From contig DATGZN010000112.1 in NCBI GenBank assembly GCA_035297145.1, forward strand, positions 1 to 64,000: a DNA stretch of 64,000 bases. The letters run 5' to 3'. The translations under genes were made by a program, and so were the position numbers. Positions 24,207 through 31,648 of this stretch are shown piece by piece; the first letter of the stretch is position 1, and the number at the start of each line of letters is the position of its first letter. Below the pieces are notes generated by a model. It was not told the origin of the DNA. It was given only the letters and a program-made list of their open reading frames with translations, and did not search any database. This DNA comes from QHXW01 sp035297145 (lineage in GTDB: Bacteria > Acidobacteriota > Terriglobia > Bryobacterales > Bryobacteraceae).

Positions 24207-25533
24207 ATTGGTTTCTCTATGGCTGGCGGCGGTGCCGTTGCTGGCGCAGGATGCGGCACAGCGCGCGCCGCTACAACTCAGTTTAAAGCGCGCGGTGGAG
24301 ATCGCCACGTCGCCGGAAGGGAGCGCGCAGGTTCAGCTTTCGACCGAATCGTGGAAACAGGCGCGCGCGCGGTCGGCTGAAGCGCGGGCGGCGCTACTGC
24401 CGGATGTTGAAGCGTCGTTCAACGACCGGAATCAAACCACCAACCTGGCAGCACTCGGCATAACCTCGATACACGTGCCGGTTCCCGGCTTTGAGTTCCC
24501 TTCATTGGTTGGCCCATACTCAACCGCAGACGCACGCGCCAGCGTCAACCAGAGCGTGTTCGACTTCAGCACCATCCGGCGATACCAGGGTTCGCGGGCC
24601 GGTGTTTCGGCGGCGAAATCGGACGTAGACGCCAGCGAGGAACAGGTGGCGGGGCAGGTGGCGCGCACTTATTTGGCGGCCATCAAAGCGGACGCAGATG
24701 TCGAGACCGCCAAGGCCAATGTGACGCTCTCGCAGGCTGTCCTGACGCAGGCCGAAAACCAGAAGAAAGCCGGTACGGGGACGGGCATCGAAGTGACGCG
24801 CGCAAAGGTGCAGCTCTCGAACGATCAGCAGCGGCTGCTGGTGGCCCAGAACGATCGCCGCCGTTCTTATCTGCAACTGCTGCGCGCCATGGGGTTGCGG
24901 CTGGACACAGAGGTCCAACTGATGGACGCGCTGCACTACGAGCCTATCGACGCGGGGACGCTGGCGGAAGCTCGGGCCAAGGCGCTGAAGGAGCGTCCGG
25001 ACTATCGAGCGCAACGGGAGCGCGAGGCCAACGCGCGATTGGATGCAAGCGCGACCAAGATGGAGCGGCTGCCGTCGCTGGCGGCCTTCGGCGACTACGG
25101 CTCCATCGGAACGTCCTTGAATAACGCTCTGCCCACACGCACCTACGGAATCTCTTTGCGCGTGCCGGTGTTCGACGGCGGCCGGCGGGATGCGCGCCGC
25201 GCCGAGACGGCGTCACAATACCGAGCGGAAACGGTGCGAACCAACGATCTCAAAGAACAGATCGAGCTCGACGTGCGGCTAGCGTTGGACAGCCTGCAAT
25301 CGGCCGATGATCAGGTCAAAGTTGCGAAGGAAGGCCTGGAACTTTCCGAAAACGAGCTGGCACAAGCGCGGCGGCGCTACGAGGCGGGTGTAGCCAACAG
25401 CCTGGAAGTGACCGATGCCCAGACGAGGCTCGAGCGCGCGCGCGATAACCAGACTGCGGCGCTCTACAACTACAACGCAGCTCGAATCGACCTTTCGCAA
25501 GCGCTGGGGACGATCCGGAAGAGCATCCAATGA
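24202..25533 (+). CDS. TolC family outer-membrane efflux protein
   Basis: A 443-residue outer-membrane channel for a tripartite pump. A signal peptide covers the first 15 or so residues (MRLVSLWLAAVPLLAQ). The remainder shows the two-fold TolC pattern of long amphipathic helices: the first half has ARTYLAAIKADADVETAKANV, and the second half repeats it with EGLELSENELAQARRRYEAGVANSLEVTDAQTRLERAR, a near-consensus TolC stretch. Its start is immediately after the 60-codon gene and uses AGGAG in that gene's end. It is the first structural gene of the pump. Confidence 0.92.
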   Translation: MRLVSLWLAAVPLLAQDAAQRAPLQLSLKRAVEIATSPEGSAQVQLSTESWKQARARSAEARAALLPDVEASFNDRNQTTNLAALGITSIHVPVPGFEFPSLVGPYSTADARASVNQSVFDFSTIRRYQGSRAGVSAAKSDVDASEEQVAGQVARTYLAAIKADADVETAKANVTLSQAVLTQAENQKKAGTGTGIEVTRAKVQLSNDQQRLLVAQNDRRRSYLQLLRAMGLRLDTEVQLMDALHYEPIDAGTLAEARAKALKERPDYRAQREREANARLDASATKMERLPSLAAFGDYGSIGTSLNNALPTRTYGISLRVPVFDGGRRDARRAETASQYRAETVRTNDLKEQIELDVRLALDSLQSADDQVKVAKEGLELSENELAQARRRYEAGVANSLEVTDAQTRLERARDNQTAALYNYNAARIDLSQALGTIRKSIQ

Positions 25534-25555
25534 AGGGAAACATCGGAGAACGCGG

Positions 25556-26731
25556 ATGAAGAAGCGAATTATAGTAATTGCGGTGGTGCTGATCCTGGCG
25601 GGTGTGGCCGCGGTGTACGCCTTTCACGGCTTCGGGCGCAACGATGACGGGCGCATTCGCGTTTCGGGCAACATTGAGCTGACCGAGATCAATATCGCGT
25701 TCAAAACCGCGGGCCGATTGATCGAGCGCAACGTGGATGAAGGCGACAACGTGAAGAAGGGGCAGACTATCGCGCGGCTCGATCGCGATCAACTGGTCGC
25801 GGAGCGGGCGCGCGAAGTCGCGGCGCTCCAATCCGCGGAAACCCAAGTGGCCCAGGCCGAGACGTCGATCCAGTGGGAGCGGGCCAACCTGGCGGCGGAC
25901 ATAGAACAGAAGCGCGCCGATCTGTCATCGAACGAATCGAAGTTGTTGGAGCTGAAGAACGGCTCGCGGCCCCAGGAGATCCAGGAAGCTCACGCAGCGG
26001 TAGAGGCGGCGCAATCGGAATATGATCGCGCCAAACGGGATTGGGACCGCGCGCAGACGCTCTTCAAGAACGACGACATTTCCACGGAACAGTACGACCA
26101 ATACCGCAACCGCTGGCAAAGCGCCGAGGCTTCGCTGAAGCAGGCGAAGGAGCGTGATTCGCTGGTGGTGGCAGGCACGCGAGTGGAGCAAGTGGAAGGG
26201 CAGTCGGCCGCGGTGCAGCGGGCGCGAGGAGCGCTCAAGATGGCGGAGGCGAACGCGATCGAGCTGAAGCGCCGCGAGCAGGAGCTGATGACGCGGCGCG
26301 CGGACATTGAGCAGGCCAAGGCCAGCATCGCAATGATCGATTCGCAGCTCGCCGATACCATTGCCGTTTGTCCGGTGGATGGCGTGGTTCTGGTGAAAGC
26401 GGCCGACCCGGGCGAAGTGCTGGCGCCGGGAACCAGCGTTGTGACAGTGGGCGATATCGATCATCCCTGGCTGCGCGGATACATCGACGAGAAGGACCTG
26501 GGGCGGGTGAAGATCGGATCGAAGGTTCGTGTGACCACTGACTCGTACGCCGGCAAGGCCTACCAGGGGCGCGTGAGCTTCATCTCCTCCGAGGCCGAGT
26601 TCACACCCAAACAGATCCAGACGCAGCAGGAGCGCGTGAAGCTGGTCTATCGGATCAAAATCGATGTGGAGAATCCGGGGCGCGAGCTGAAATCGAACAT
26701 GCCGGCCGATGCCGAAATCGTGACGGAGTAG
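25556..26731 (+). CDS. HlyD/YbhG-type periplasmic adaptor of an ABC efflux pump
   Basis: A 391-residue membrane-fusion protein linking the inner-membrane ABC transporter to TolC. The ATG at 25556 has GGAG upstream and begins a single N-terminal helix (KKRIIVIAVVLILAGVAAVYAF). A biotinyl-lipoyl half-motif follows (GRLIERNVDEGDNVKKGQTIARLD). A long coiled-coil hairpin (about 80-255) comes next, then the second lipoyl half (DGVVLVKAADPGEVLAPGTSVVTV) and the beta-barrel domain. Arrangement and length match YbhG. It lies 22 bases after tolC and 6 bases before the first ATPase gene. Confidence 0.92.
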   Translation: MKKRIIVIAVVLILAGVAAVYAFHGFGRNDDGRIRVSGNIELTEINIAFKTAGRLIERNVDEGDNVKKGQTIARLDRDQLVAERAREVAALQSAETQVAQAETSIQWERANLAADIEQKRADLSSNESKLLELKNGSRPQEIQEAHAAVEAAQSEYDRAKRDWDRAQTLFKNDDISTEQYDQYRNRWQSAEASLKQAKERDSLVVAGTRVEQVEGQSAAVQRARGALKMAEANAIELKRREQELMTRRADIEQAKASIAMIDSQLADTIAVCPVDGVVLVKAADPGEVLAPGTSVVTVGDIDHPWLRGYIDEKDLGRVKIGSKVRVTTDSYAGKAYQGRVSFISSEAEFTPKQIQTQQERVKLVYRIKIDVENPGRELKSNMPADAEIVTE

Positions 26732-26737
26732 CCGGGC

Positions 26738-27475
26738 ATGGAGCCAATCATAGAAACGCGCGGCCTGACGCGGCGCTTCGGCGACCTCACTGCGGTAGAC
26801 CACCTGGACCTTTCGGTCACCCGCGGCGAGATTTTCGGGCTGGTAGGTCCGGACGGCGCGGGCAAGACGACGACCCTGCGCATGCTGTGCGGTCTGATGG
26901 ACCCGACCGAAGGCAGCGCCCGCGTGGCCGGACACGATTCCGCGCGAGAATCGCAGGCGGTGAAGGACCAGATCGGCTACATGGCGCAGCGGTTCGGGCT
27001 GTACGGCGATCTGACGGTAGAAGAAAACATGTACTTCTACGCGGACCTCTTCGATATCACCGGCGCCAGGAGAGAGGAGCTTGCGCAGCGCCTGCTTCAG
27101 ATGACGCGCATGGAGCCGTTTCGCACGCGGCAGGCAGGCAAACTCTCCGGCGGCATGAAGCAGAAGCTGGCGCTCATGTGCACGCTGCTGCACCGGCCGC
27201 AGATCTTGTTTCTCGACGAGCCGACCAACGGCGTGGATCCGGTTTCACGGCGCGATTTCTGGGCCATCCTGTATCAGCTTTTGAAAGACGGAATCACGAT
27301 CTTCATGACCACGGCATACCTGGACGAAGCTGAGCGCATGAATCGCGTTGGCCTGCTGCATCGCGGCAAGCTCATCCATTGTGCTCCGCCGGAGGAACTG
27401 CGGCGCCAAACGGGAGCGGTCAATCTCGAAGCCGCGTTCATCGGATTGATTGAAGCGGCGGAGGCGCGGGCATGA
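26738..27475 (+). CDS. ABC transporter ATP-binding protein (YbhF N-terminal half type)
   Basis: A 245-residue ATPase. Walker A is GPDGAGKTT near residue 37, with Asp where most have Asn, a variant common in the first half of YbhF/DrrA-type proteins. The signature is LSGGMKQK, Walker B is ILFLDEPTNGVDP, and the H-loop histidine position is occupied by Thr in FMTTAYLDEA rather than STHYMDEA. It overlaps the second ATPase gene by ATGA. In E. coli the two ATPase domains are fused in one YbhF polypeptide; here they are separate genes. Confidence 0.93.
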   Translation: MEPIIETRGLTRRFGDLTAVDHLDLSVTRGEIFGLVGPDGAGKTTTLRMLCGLMDPTEGSARVAGHDSARESQAVKDQIGYMAQRFGLYGDLTVEENMYFYADLFDITGARREELAQRLLQMTRMEPFRTRQAGKLSGGMKQKLALMCTLLHRPQILFLDEPTNGVDPVSRRDFWAILYQLLKDGITIFMTTAYLDEAERMNRVGLLHRGKLIHCAPPEELRRQTGAVNLEAAFIGLIEAAEARA

Positions 27476-28422
27476 CCGGCGCGAACGGCTGGGCTGTCGA
27501 GATCGACGATCTGGTCAAAACATTCGGCTCTTTCGTCGCGGTGGATCACGTTTCGCTGAAAGTGGGCAAGGGCGAGATCTTTGGCTTTCTTGGCCCGAAC
27601 GGGGCAGGGAAGTCGACGACCATTCGAATGCTGTGCGGACTGCTCAAGCCGACCTCGGGCCGCGCGTCGGTGAACGGCCACGATGTTGCGACGGAGCCTG
27701 AGGTGATTCGCCGCAACATCGGCTATATGTCACAGAAGTTTTCGCTGTATGACGATCTCACCGTGGAAGAGAATATCGATTTCTTTGCCGGCATCTACGG
27801 AGTGCCGCGTGAGAGACGCGCGGAGCGCAAGGAGTACGTGCTGCGCATGGCGGAAATCACGGAGCGGCGGCACGCCAAGACGCAAACGCTCTCCGGCGGC
27901 TGGAAGCAGCGCCTGGCGCTGGGCTGCGCCATTCTACACGAACCACTCATTTTGTTTCTGGACGAGCCCACTTCCGGCGTCGATCCGATTGCGCGGCGTG
28001 CATTCTGGGCGCTGATTCACGATCTCTCGGCAGCAGGCCGCACCATCTTCGTCAGCACACATTACATGGATGAAGCCGAAAACTGCAACCGGTTGGCGCT
28101 GATGTACCACGGAAAAGTGATTGCTCTTGGCGCGCCCTCGGCGCTGAAACAGCAGCTGAATTCGCAACGCATTCTGCGCCTGGATTCCTCAGACGTGCTG
28201 GAGACGATGCGGGCGCTCGAAGGGATCCCCGGGATCCATGATGTCGCGGTGTTCGGCGGCGGGCTGCACGTCACCGTGGATGATCTGGACGCGGCCAAGG
28301 CGCGCATTACGGTGGCGGTCGCCGCGAGGTCGATCGAGCTGAAGCGCATGGAGCCGATTGTGCCGTCGATGGAGGACGTGTTTGTGGCCATGATCGCGGC
28401 CGAAGACAGGCAGGCAGCATGA
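27472..28422 (+). CDS. ABC transporter ATP-binding protein (YbhF C-terminal half type)
   Basis: A 316-residue ATPase with consensus Walker A (GPNGAGKST), signature LSGGWKQR, Walker B LFLDEPTSGVDP and switch STHYMDEA with the catalytic His. After residue 230 there is an accessory domain of the DrrA type (SDVLETMRALEGIPGIHDVAVFGGGLHVTVDDLDAAKARI). It probably forms a heterodimer with the preceding ATPase, in which only one site has the canonical switch histidine. It overlaps both its neighbours by ATGA, so the group is translationally coupled. Confidence 0.93.
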   Translation: MTGANGWAVEIDDLVKTFGSFVAVDHVSLKVGKGEIFGFLGPNGAGKSTTIRMLCGLLKPTSGRASVNGHDVATEPEVIRRNIGYMSQKFSLYDDLTVEENIDFFAGIYGVPRERRAERKEYVLRMAEITERRHAKTQTLSGGWKQRLALGCAILHEPLILFLDEPTSGVDPIARRAFWALIHDLSAAGRTIFVSTHYMDEAENCNRLALMYHGKVIALGAPSALKQQLNSQRILRLDSSDVLETMRALEGIPGIHDVAVFGGGLHVTVDDLDAAKARITVAVAARSIELKRMEPIVPSMEDVFVAMIAAEDRQAA

Positions 28423-29552
28423 GCTATCGCAGAACCCGCGCCATCCTCATTAAAGAACTGCATCACATTGTGCGTGACTCGCGCAGCCTCGCCATGGCCC
28501 TGGCGGTGCCTGTGATGATGCTCATCCTGTTCGGATTCGCTTTGAGCCTGGACGTGGATCGCATTTCTACTCTGGTCTACGATCAGGACGGCTCTTCCGC
28601 CAGCCGCGAACTGATCCGCCAGTTTCAGGGCTCGCACTACTTCCAGATCCTTGGCTCGGTGGACCACTACGAGGGTATTGAGCGCGGCATTGACCGCAAC
28701 AGGATCTTGATGGGCCTGGTGATCCCGCGCGATTATTCGCGGAACATCGCCGAAGGGCGCACAGCGCCGGTGCAGATCCTGCTGGATGGCAGCGATTCCA
28801 ACACCGCCGGGATCGCACTCGGTTACGTGGATAGCGTGGTGCGGAACTACTCGCTGGCGCTGCGAGCGGACATGCAGAACCGGAAGGGCGCGGGCGCGGC
28901 GTTGCCGCCCGTGGATGCGCGGATGCGCGTCTGGTACAACAGCTCGCTCGAGTCGAAAAACTACGTGGTACCGGGATTGATCGCCGTGATCCTCATGATC
29001 ATCGCGGCGCTGCTGACTTCGCTGACCATCGCACGCGAACGGGAAATGGGCACCATGGAGCAAGTTCTCTCGACGCCGCTCCGTCCGGCGGAGATGGTGC
29101 TGGGCAAGATGCTGGCGTACTTTGTGGTGGGCCTGATCGATGCGGCGGTCACGGTCATCGTGGGGCTGTTTGTGTTTCAGGTGCCTTTTCGCGGAAACTA
29201 TCTGACACTGGCCCTCACGACGTGTTTGTTTCTGTTCGGCGCGTTATTCTGGGGAATTTTCGTGTCCGCGTCGGCGCCGACGCAGTTGCAGGCGTACCAG
29301 ATGGGGCTGCTCAGCTCGTTTCTGCCGGCGTTTCTGCTTTCGGGCTTTGTTTACGCGATTGAGACCATGCCTACGATCATTCAGGTGATTACGCACGTGG
29401 TTCCGGCGCGCTATTTCGTGACGATTCTGAAGGGAGTCTTTCTCAAAGGCGTAGGAGTCAGCGTCCTGTGGCCCGACATGTGCTTTTTGGCGCTGTACGC
29501 GACGATCGTATTTCTGCTGGCGACGCGCAAATTGAATCAGAAGATGGCGTGA
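28419..29552 (+). CDS. ABC-2 type permease (YbhS-like)
   Basis: A 377-residue ABC-2 permease. A first helix at about 20-45 is followed by a large extracytoplasmic domain (to about 180), then five more helices including IAVILMIIAALLTSLTIARERE, the coupling-helix region EREMGTMEQVLSTPLRPAEM. This matches YbhS/YbhR topology. It pairs with the next gene to make a heterodimeric channel. The start overlaps the ATPase stop by four bases. Confidence 0.92.
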   Translation: MSYRRTRAILIKELHHIVRDSRSLAMALAVPVMMLILFGFALSLDVDRISTLVYDQDGSSASRELIRQFQGSHYFQILGSVDHYEGIERGIDRNRILMGLVIPRDYSRNIAEGRTAPVQILLDGSDSNTAGIALGYVDSVVRNYSLALRADMQNRKGAGAALPPVDARMRVWYNSSLESKNYVVPGLIAVILMIIAALLTSLTIAREREMGTMEQVLSTPLRPAEMVLGKMLAYFVVGLIDAAVTVIVGLFVFQVPFRGNYLTLALTTCLFLFGALFWGIFVSASAPTQLQAYQMGLLSSFLPAFLLSGFVYAIETMPTIIQVITHVVPARYFVTILKGVFLKGVGVSVLWPDMCFLALYATIVFLLATRKLNQKMA

Positions 29553-29555
29553 TCT

Positions 29556-30707
29556 ATGTGGGAACGGATTTACATGATTATGCGGAAGGAATTCATTCAA
29601 GCGCTGCGCGAGCCGCGTATGCGGATCATGCTGTTCCTGCCGCCGTTGTTACAGCTCATCCTGTTCGGATTCGCCGTGAATCTGGATGTGGACCACGCGC
29701 GCATCGCATGGATGGATATGGACCGCACCCCGGAAAGCCGTGACCTGCGCTACCGATTTGAAGGCTCGGGCCGCTTCGATGTGGTGGCGGAACCGCGCAA
29801 CGAGGAAGAAGTGCGGCAGCTGCTGGACCACGCCAAGGTGGAGGCCGTGGTTCGCGTGCTGCCGGAGTTCGCGCGGAACCTGATGCGCTCGGGCGGCGCC
29901 CAAGTCCAAGTGCTCACCGACGGGACGAATTCCAATACGGCGTCGCTGGTATCGAGCTATGCTTCCGAAGTGATTGCCAAATATTCGAGCGATGCGGTGG
30001 CCAACCGGCAGAATGTGCTGGTGCTCACGCGCAGCCCCAAAGCCGCAGCCAATATGAACATGCCGCAGGTGGAGGCGCGCACGCGTGTGTGGTTCAATCC
30101 CGATCTGCACAGCCGCAACTACTTCGTGCCCGGCGTGGTGGCCAACATCATTATGCTGGTGACCTTGATGCTGACCGCGCTGGCCATTGTGCGCGAAAAG
30201 GAAATCGGCACCATGGAACAATTGATGGTGACGCCGCTGCGGCCCATCGAGCTGATGCTCGGTAAAACGCTGCCGTTCGCGCTGGTGGGTCTCGTGGACG
30301 TAGTAGTGATCACCGCGGCGGCGCTGATTATATTTCACATTCCGTTCCGCGGAAACCCTCTGCTGCTGCTGGCGAGCGCCGTGCTGTATCTACTTACCAG
30401 CCTGGGCGCCGGGCTGTTCCTTTCCACTATCTCGCAAACGCAGCAGCAGGCCATGATGGCTTCCTTCTTCTTCACCACGCCGGCCTTCATGCTCAGCGGC
30501 TTCTCATTTCCCGTCCGGAACATGCCGGTGGTGGTGCAGTACCTGACTTATTTGGACCCGATCCGTTACTTCATGGAAATCGTGCGCGGGATCTTTCTCA
30601 AAGGTGTGGGCTTCTCCGCGCTGTGGCCGCAACTGCTAGCGCTTCTCATTTACGGCGTTACCGTGCTCAGCCTGAGCGTGGCGCGGTTCCACAAGAGTCT
30701 CGACTAG
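29556..30707 (+). CDS. ABC-2 type permease (YbhR-like)
   Basis: A 383-residue permease homologous to its neighbour, with the same layout: N-terminal helix (MRIMLFLPPLLQLILFGFAVNLD), large external domain, then five helices with the coupling motif EKEIGTMEQLMVTPLRPIEL. Three bases separate it from the upstream permease. It is the last gene of the pump group and is followed by a GC-rich hairpin. Substrates cannot be predicted; ybhGFSR-type pumps export antibiotics and cations in E. coli. Confidence 0.92.
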   Translation: MWERIYMIMRKEFIQALREPRMRIMLFLPPLLQLILFGFAVNLDVDHARIAWMDMDRTPESRDLRYRFEGSGRFDVVAEPRNEEEVRQLLDHAKVEAVVRVLPEFARNLMRSGGAQVQVLTDGTNSNTASLVSSYASEVIAKYSSDAVANRQNVLVLTRSPKAAANMNMPQVEARTRVWFNPDLHSRNYFVPGVVANIIMLVTLMLTALAIVREKEIGTMEQLMVTPLRPIELMLGKTLPFALVGLVDVVVITAAALIIFHIPFRGNPLLLLASAVLYLLTSLGAGLFLSTISQTQQQAMMASFFFTTPAFMLSGFSFPVRNMPVVVQYLTYLDPIRYFMEIVRGIFLKGVGFSALWPQLLALLIYGVTVLSLSVARFHKSLD

Positions 30708-30710
30708 CGG

Positions 30711-30734
30711 CGGGCCGGACCCGTGCCCGGCCCG
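30711..30734. terminator. GC-rich hairpin between convergent genes
   Basis: CGGGCCGG (30711-30718) pairs with CCGGCCCG (30727-30734) over an 8-base loop. It lies just after the permease stop and just before the end of the convergent minus-strand gene. No T run is present, so it is a candidate bidirectional stop of the GC-rich type. Confidence 0.5.
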
Positions 30735-30751
30735 ATGAATCAGGTGCTCGC

Positions 30752-31228
30752 TTACGGCGTGGCCGTCAGCACCAGCGGAATCGCTGCGAAGCGCCCCACG
30801 ACAAATTGCGTACGGCCGGTATCGTCGTTGTAGACTTCGAGCGTCGGCAGCAGCGCGCACGTATTTGCCGTGTACGCGATAGTAGCGCGGACTTGTACGC
30901 GAAAGTCGCTCACAAGGAGATCGACGTCACGATCCAGGTTGATGGACATGCTCTCCCCCGGAGGTACGGTGACCGAAGTGGTCTTGAGAACCTTGCCCTC
31001 GGCGTTGAGAAAGGACAACTGCGCCGCGCAGACCACGCCGGTCGCCGGCGCAAGCGCTCCCGGATTCAACACGTTCAAGCGTGCCGTTTGGCCCGCCGTC
31101 AGGCCCACCATGCCGGACGTGTGGAGGGCAACTGGCAGCATGGGCATGGTGCTCTGAGCCATGGCGCCTCCCGCCATCGCCAACACGGCCCCCGCAAAGA
31201 CACAAATTCGCTGTAATGTTTTGAACAT
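30752..31228 (-). CDS. Small secreted protein of unknown function
   Basis: A 158-residue protein with a clear signal peptide (KTLQRICVFAGAVLAMAGGAMAQ). The mature part is beta-rich: GLTAGQTARLNVLNP, then SFLNAEGKVLKTTSVTVPPGESMSINLD, a pattern seen in small secreted acidobacterial proteins of immunoglobulin-like fold. Two cysteines (about 67 and 125) could form a disulfide. GGAGCGAAACG precedes the ATG. Nothing indicates a specific role. Confidence 0.7.
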   Translation of the reverse strand: MFKTLQRICVFAGAVLAMAGGAMAQSTMPMLPVALHTSGMVGLTAGQTARLNVLNPGALAPATGVVCAAQLSFLNAEGKVLKTTSVTVPPGESMSINLDRDVDLLVSDFRVQVRATIAYTANTCALLPTLEVYNDDTGRTQFVVGRFAAIPLVLTATP

Positions 31229-31349
31229 TCGTTTCGCTCCTCAGATGATTTGGGATCGTTTATCGAATCGTGTGCTGGTTCAATCCCAGGATGGAAACAC
31301 AGTGGGCTGGAAAAAGTTTCCGCCGGATTCTGAAACAATAGTCTCAGGG

Positions 31350-31631
31350 ATGCGATATCTGAAGCGCGCGCTCGCCGGAACGGCCACTGTGCTGGCGCTC
31401 GTGTACGTGGGCGACGATCTCGCTGTGCGCCTGCCGATTCCCCGTAGCCGTAATCCATACGGCACCGTGCAAATCAATAGTTACTACGCGATCCCGCAGA
31501 AAGACCAGAAAACCGAGTTTGTGCTTGGCGATCCGCAAACCGTGACGTGCGTCCACGCGCTGCTTCCGCACTTCGGCTACAGCCCGTGCTGGTACGTGGA
31601 ACGGAAGAAGATGCAGCGCATTGACGAATAG
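31350..31631 (+). CDS. Small exported or membrane-anchored protein, unknown
   Basis: A 93-residue protein starting at the ATG at 31350 (AGGG just upstream). Residues about 7-20 are hydrophobic and the rest is a compact polar domain with two cysteines (TCVHALLPHFGYSPCWYV), consistent with a disulfide outside the cytoplasm. The frame is open further upstream to 31161, but that part overlaps the divergent gene and has no signal character. No family was recognised. Confidence 0.6.
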   Translation: MRYLKRALAGTATVLALVYVGDDLAVRLPIPRSRNPYGTVQINSYYAIPQKDQKTEFVLGDPQTVTCVHALLPHFGYSPCWYVERKKMQRIDE

Positions 31632-31648
31632 GGCGGAGTGCGCCGCCC

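Noticed and set aside
25925..27193. Minus-strand frame of 422 codons across hlyD and the first ATPase
   Set aside because: It is His- and Arg-rich shadow sequence opposite two firmly assigned genes.
26738..27475. Walker A with Asp (GPDGAGKTT) considered as a degenerate, inactive ATPase
   Set aside because: This variant is usual in the first half of YbhF/DrrA-type ATPases and the Lys-Thr pair is intact.
28062..29063. Minus-strand frame of 333 codons
   Set aside because: Shadow of the ATPase and permease genes; no motif.
31300..31345. ECF-type promoter (GGAAAC-like) upstream of the secreted protein gene at 31228
   Set aside because: A GAAAC-TTTTT block is visible on the minus strand, but no matching -10 lies at a plausible distance.
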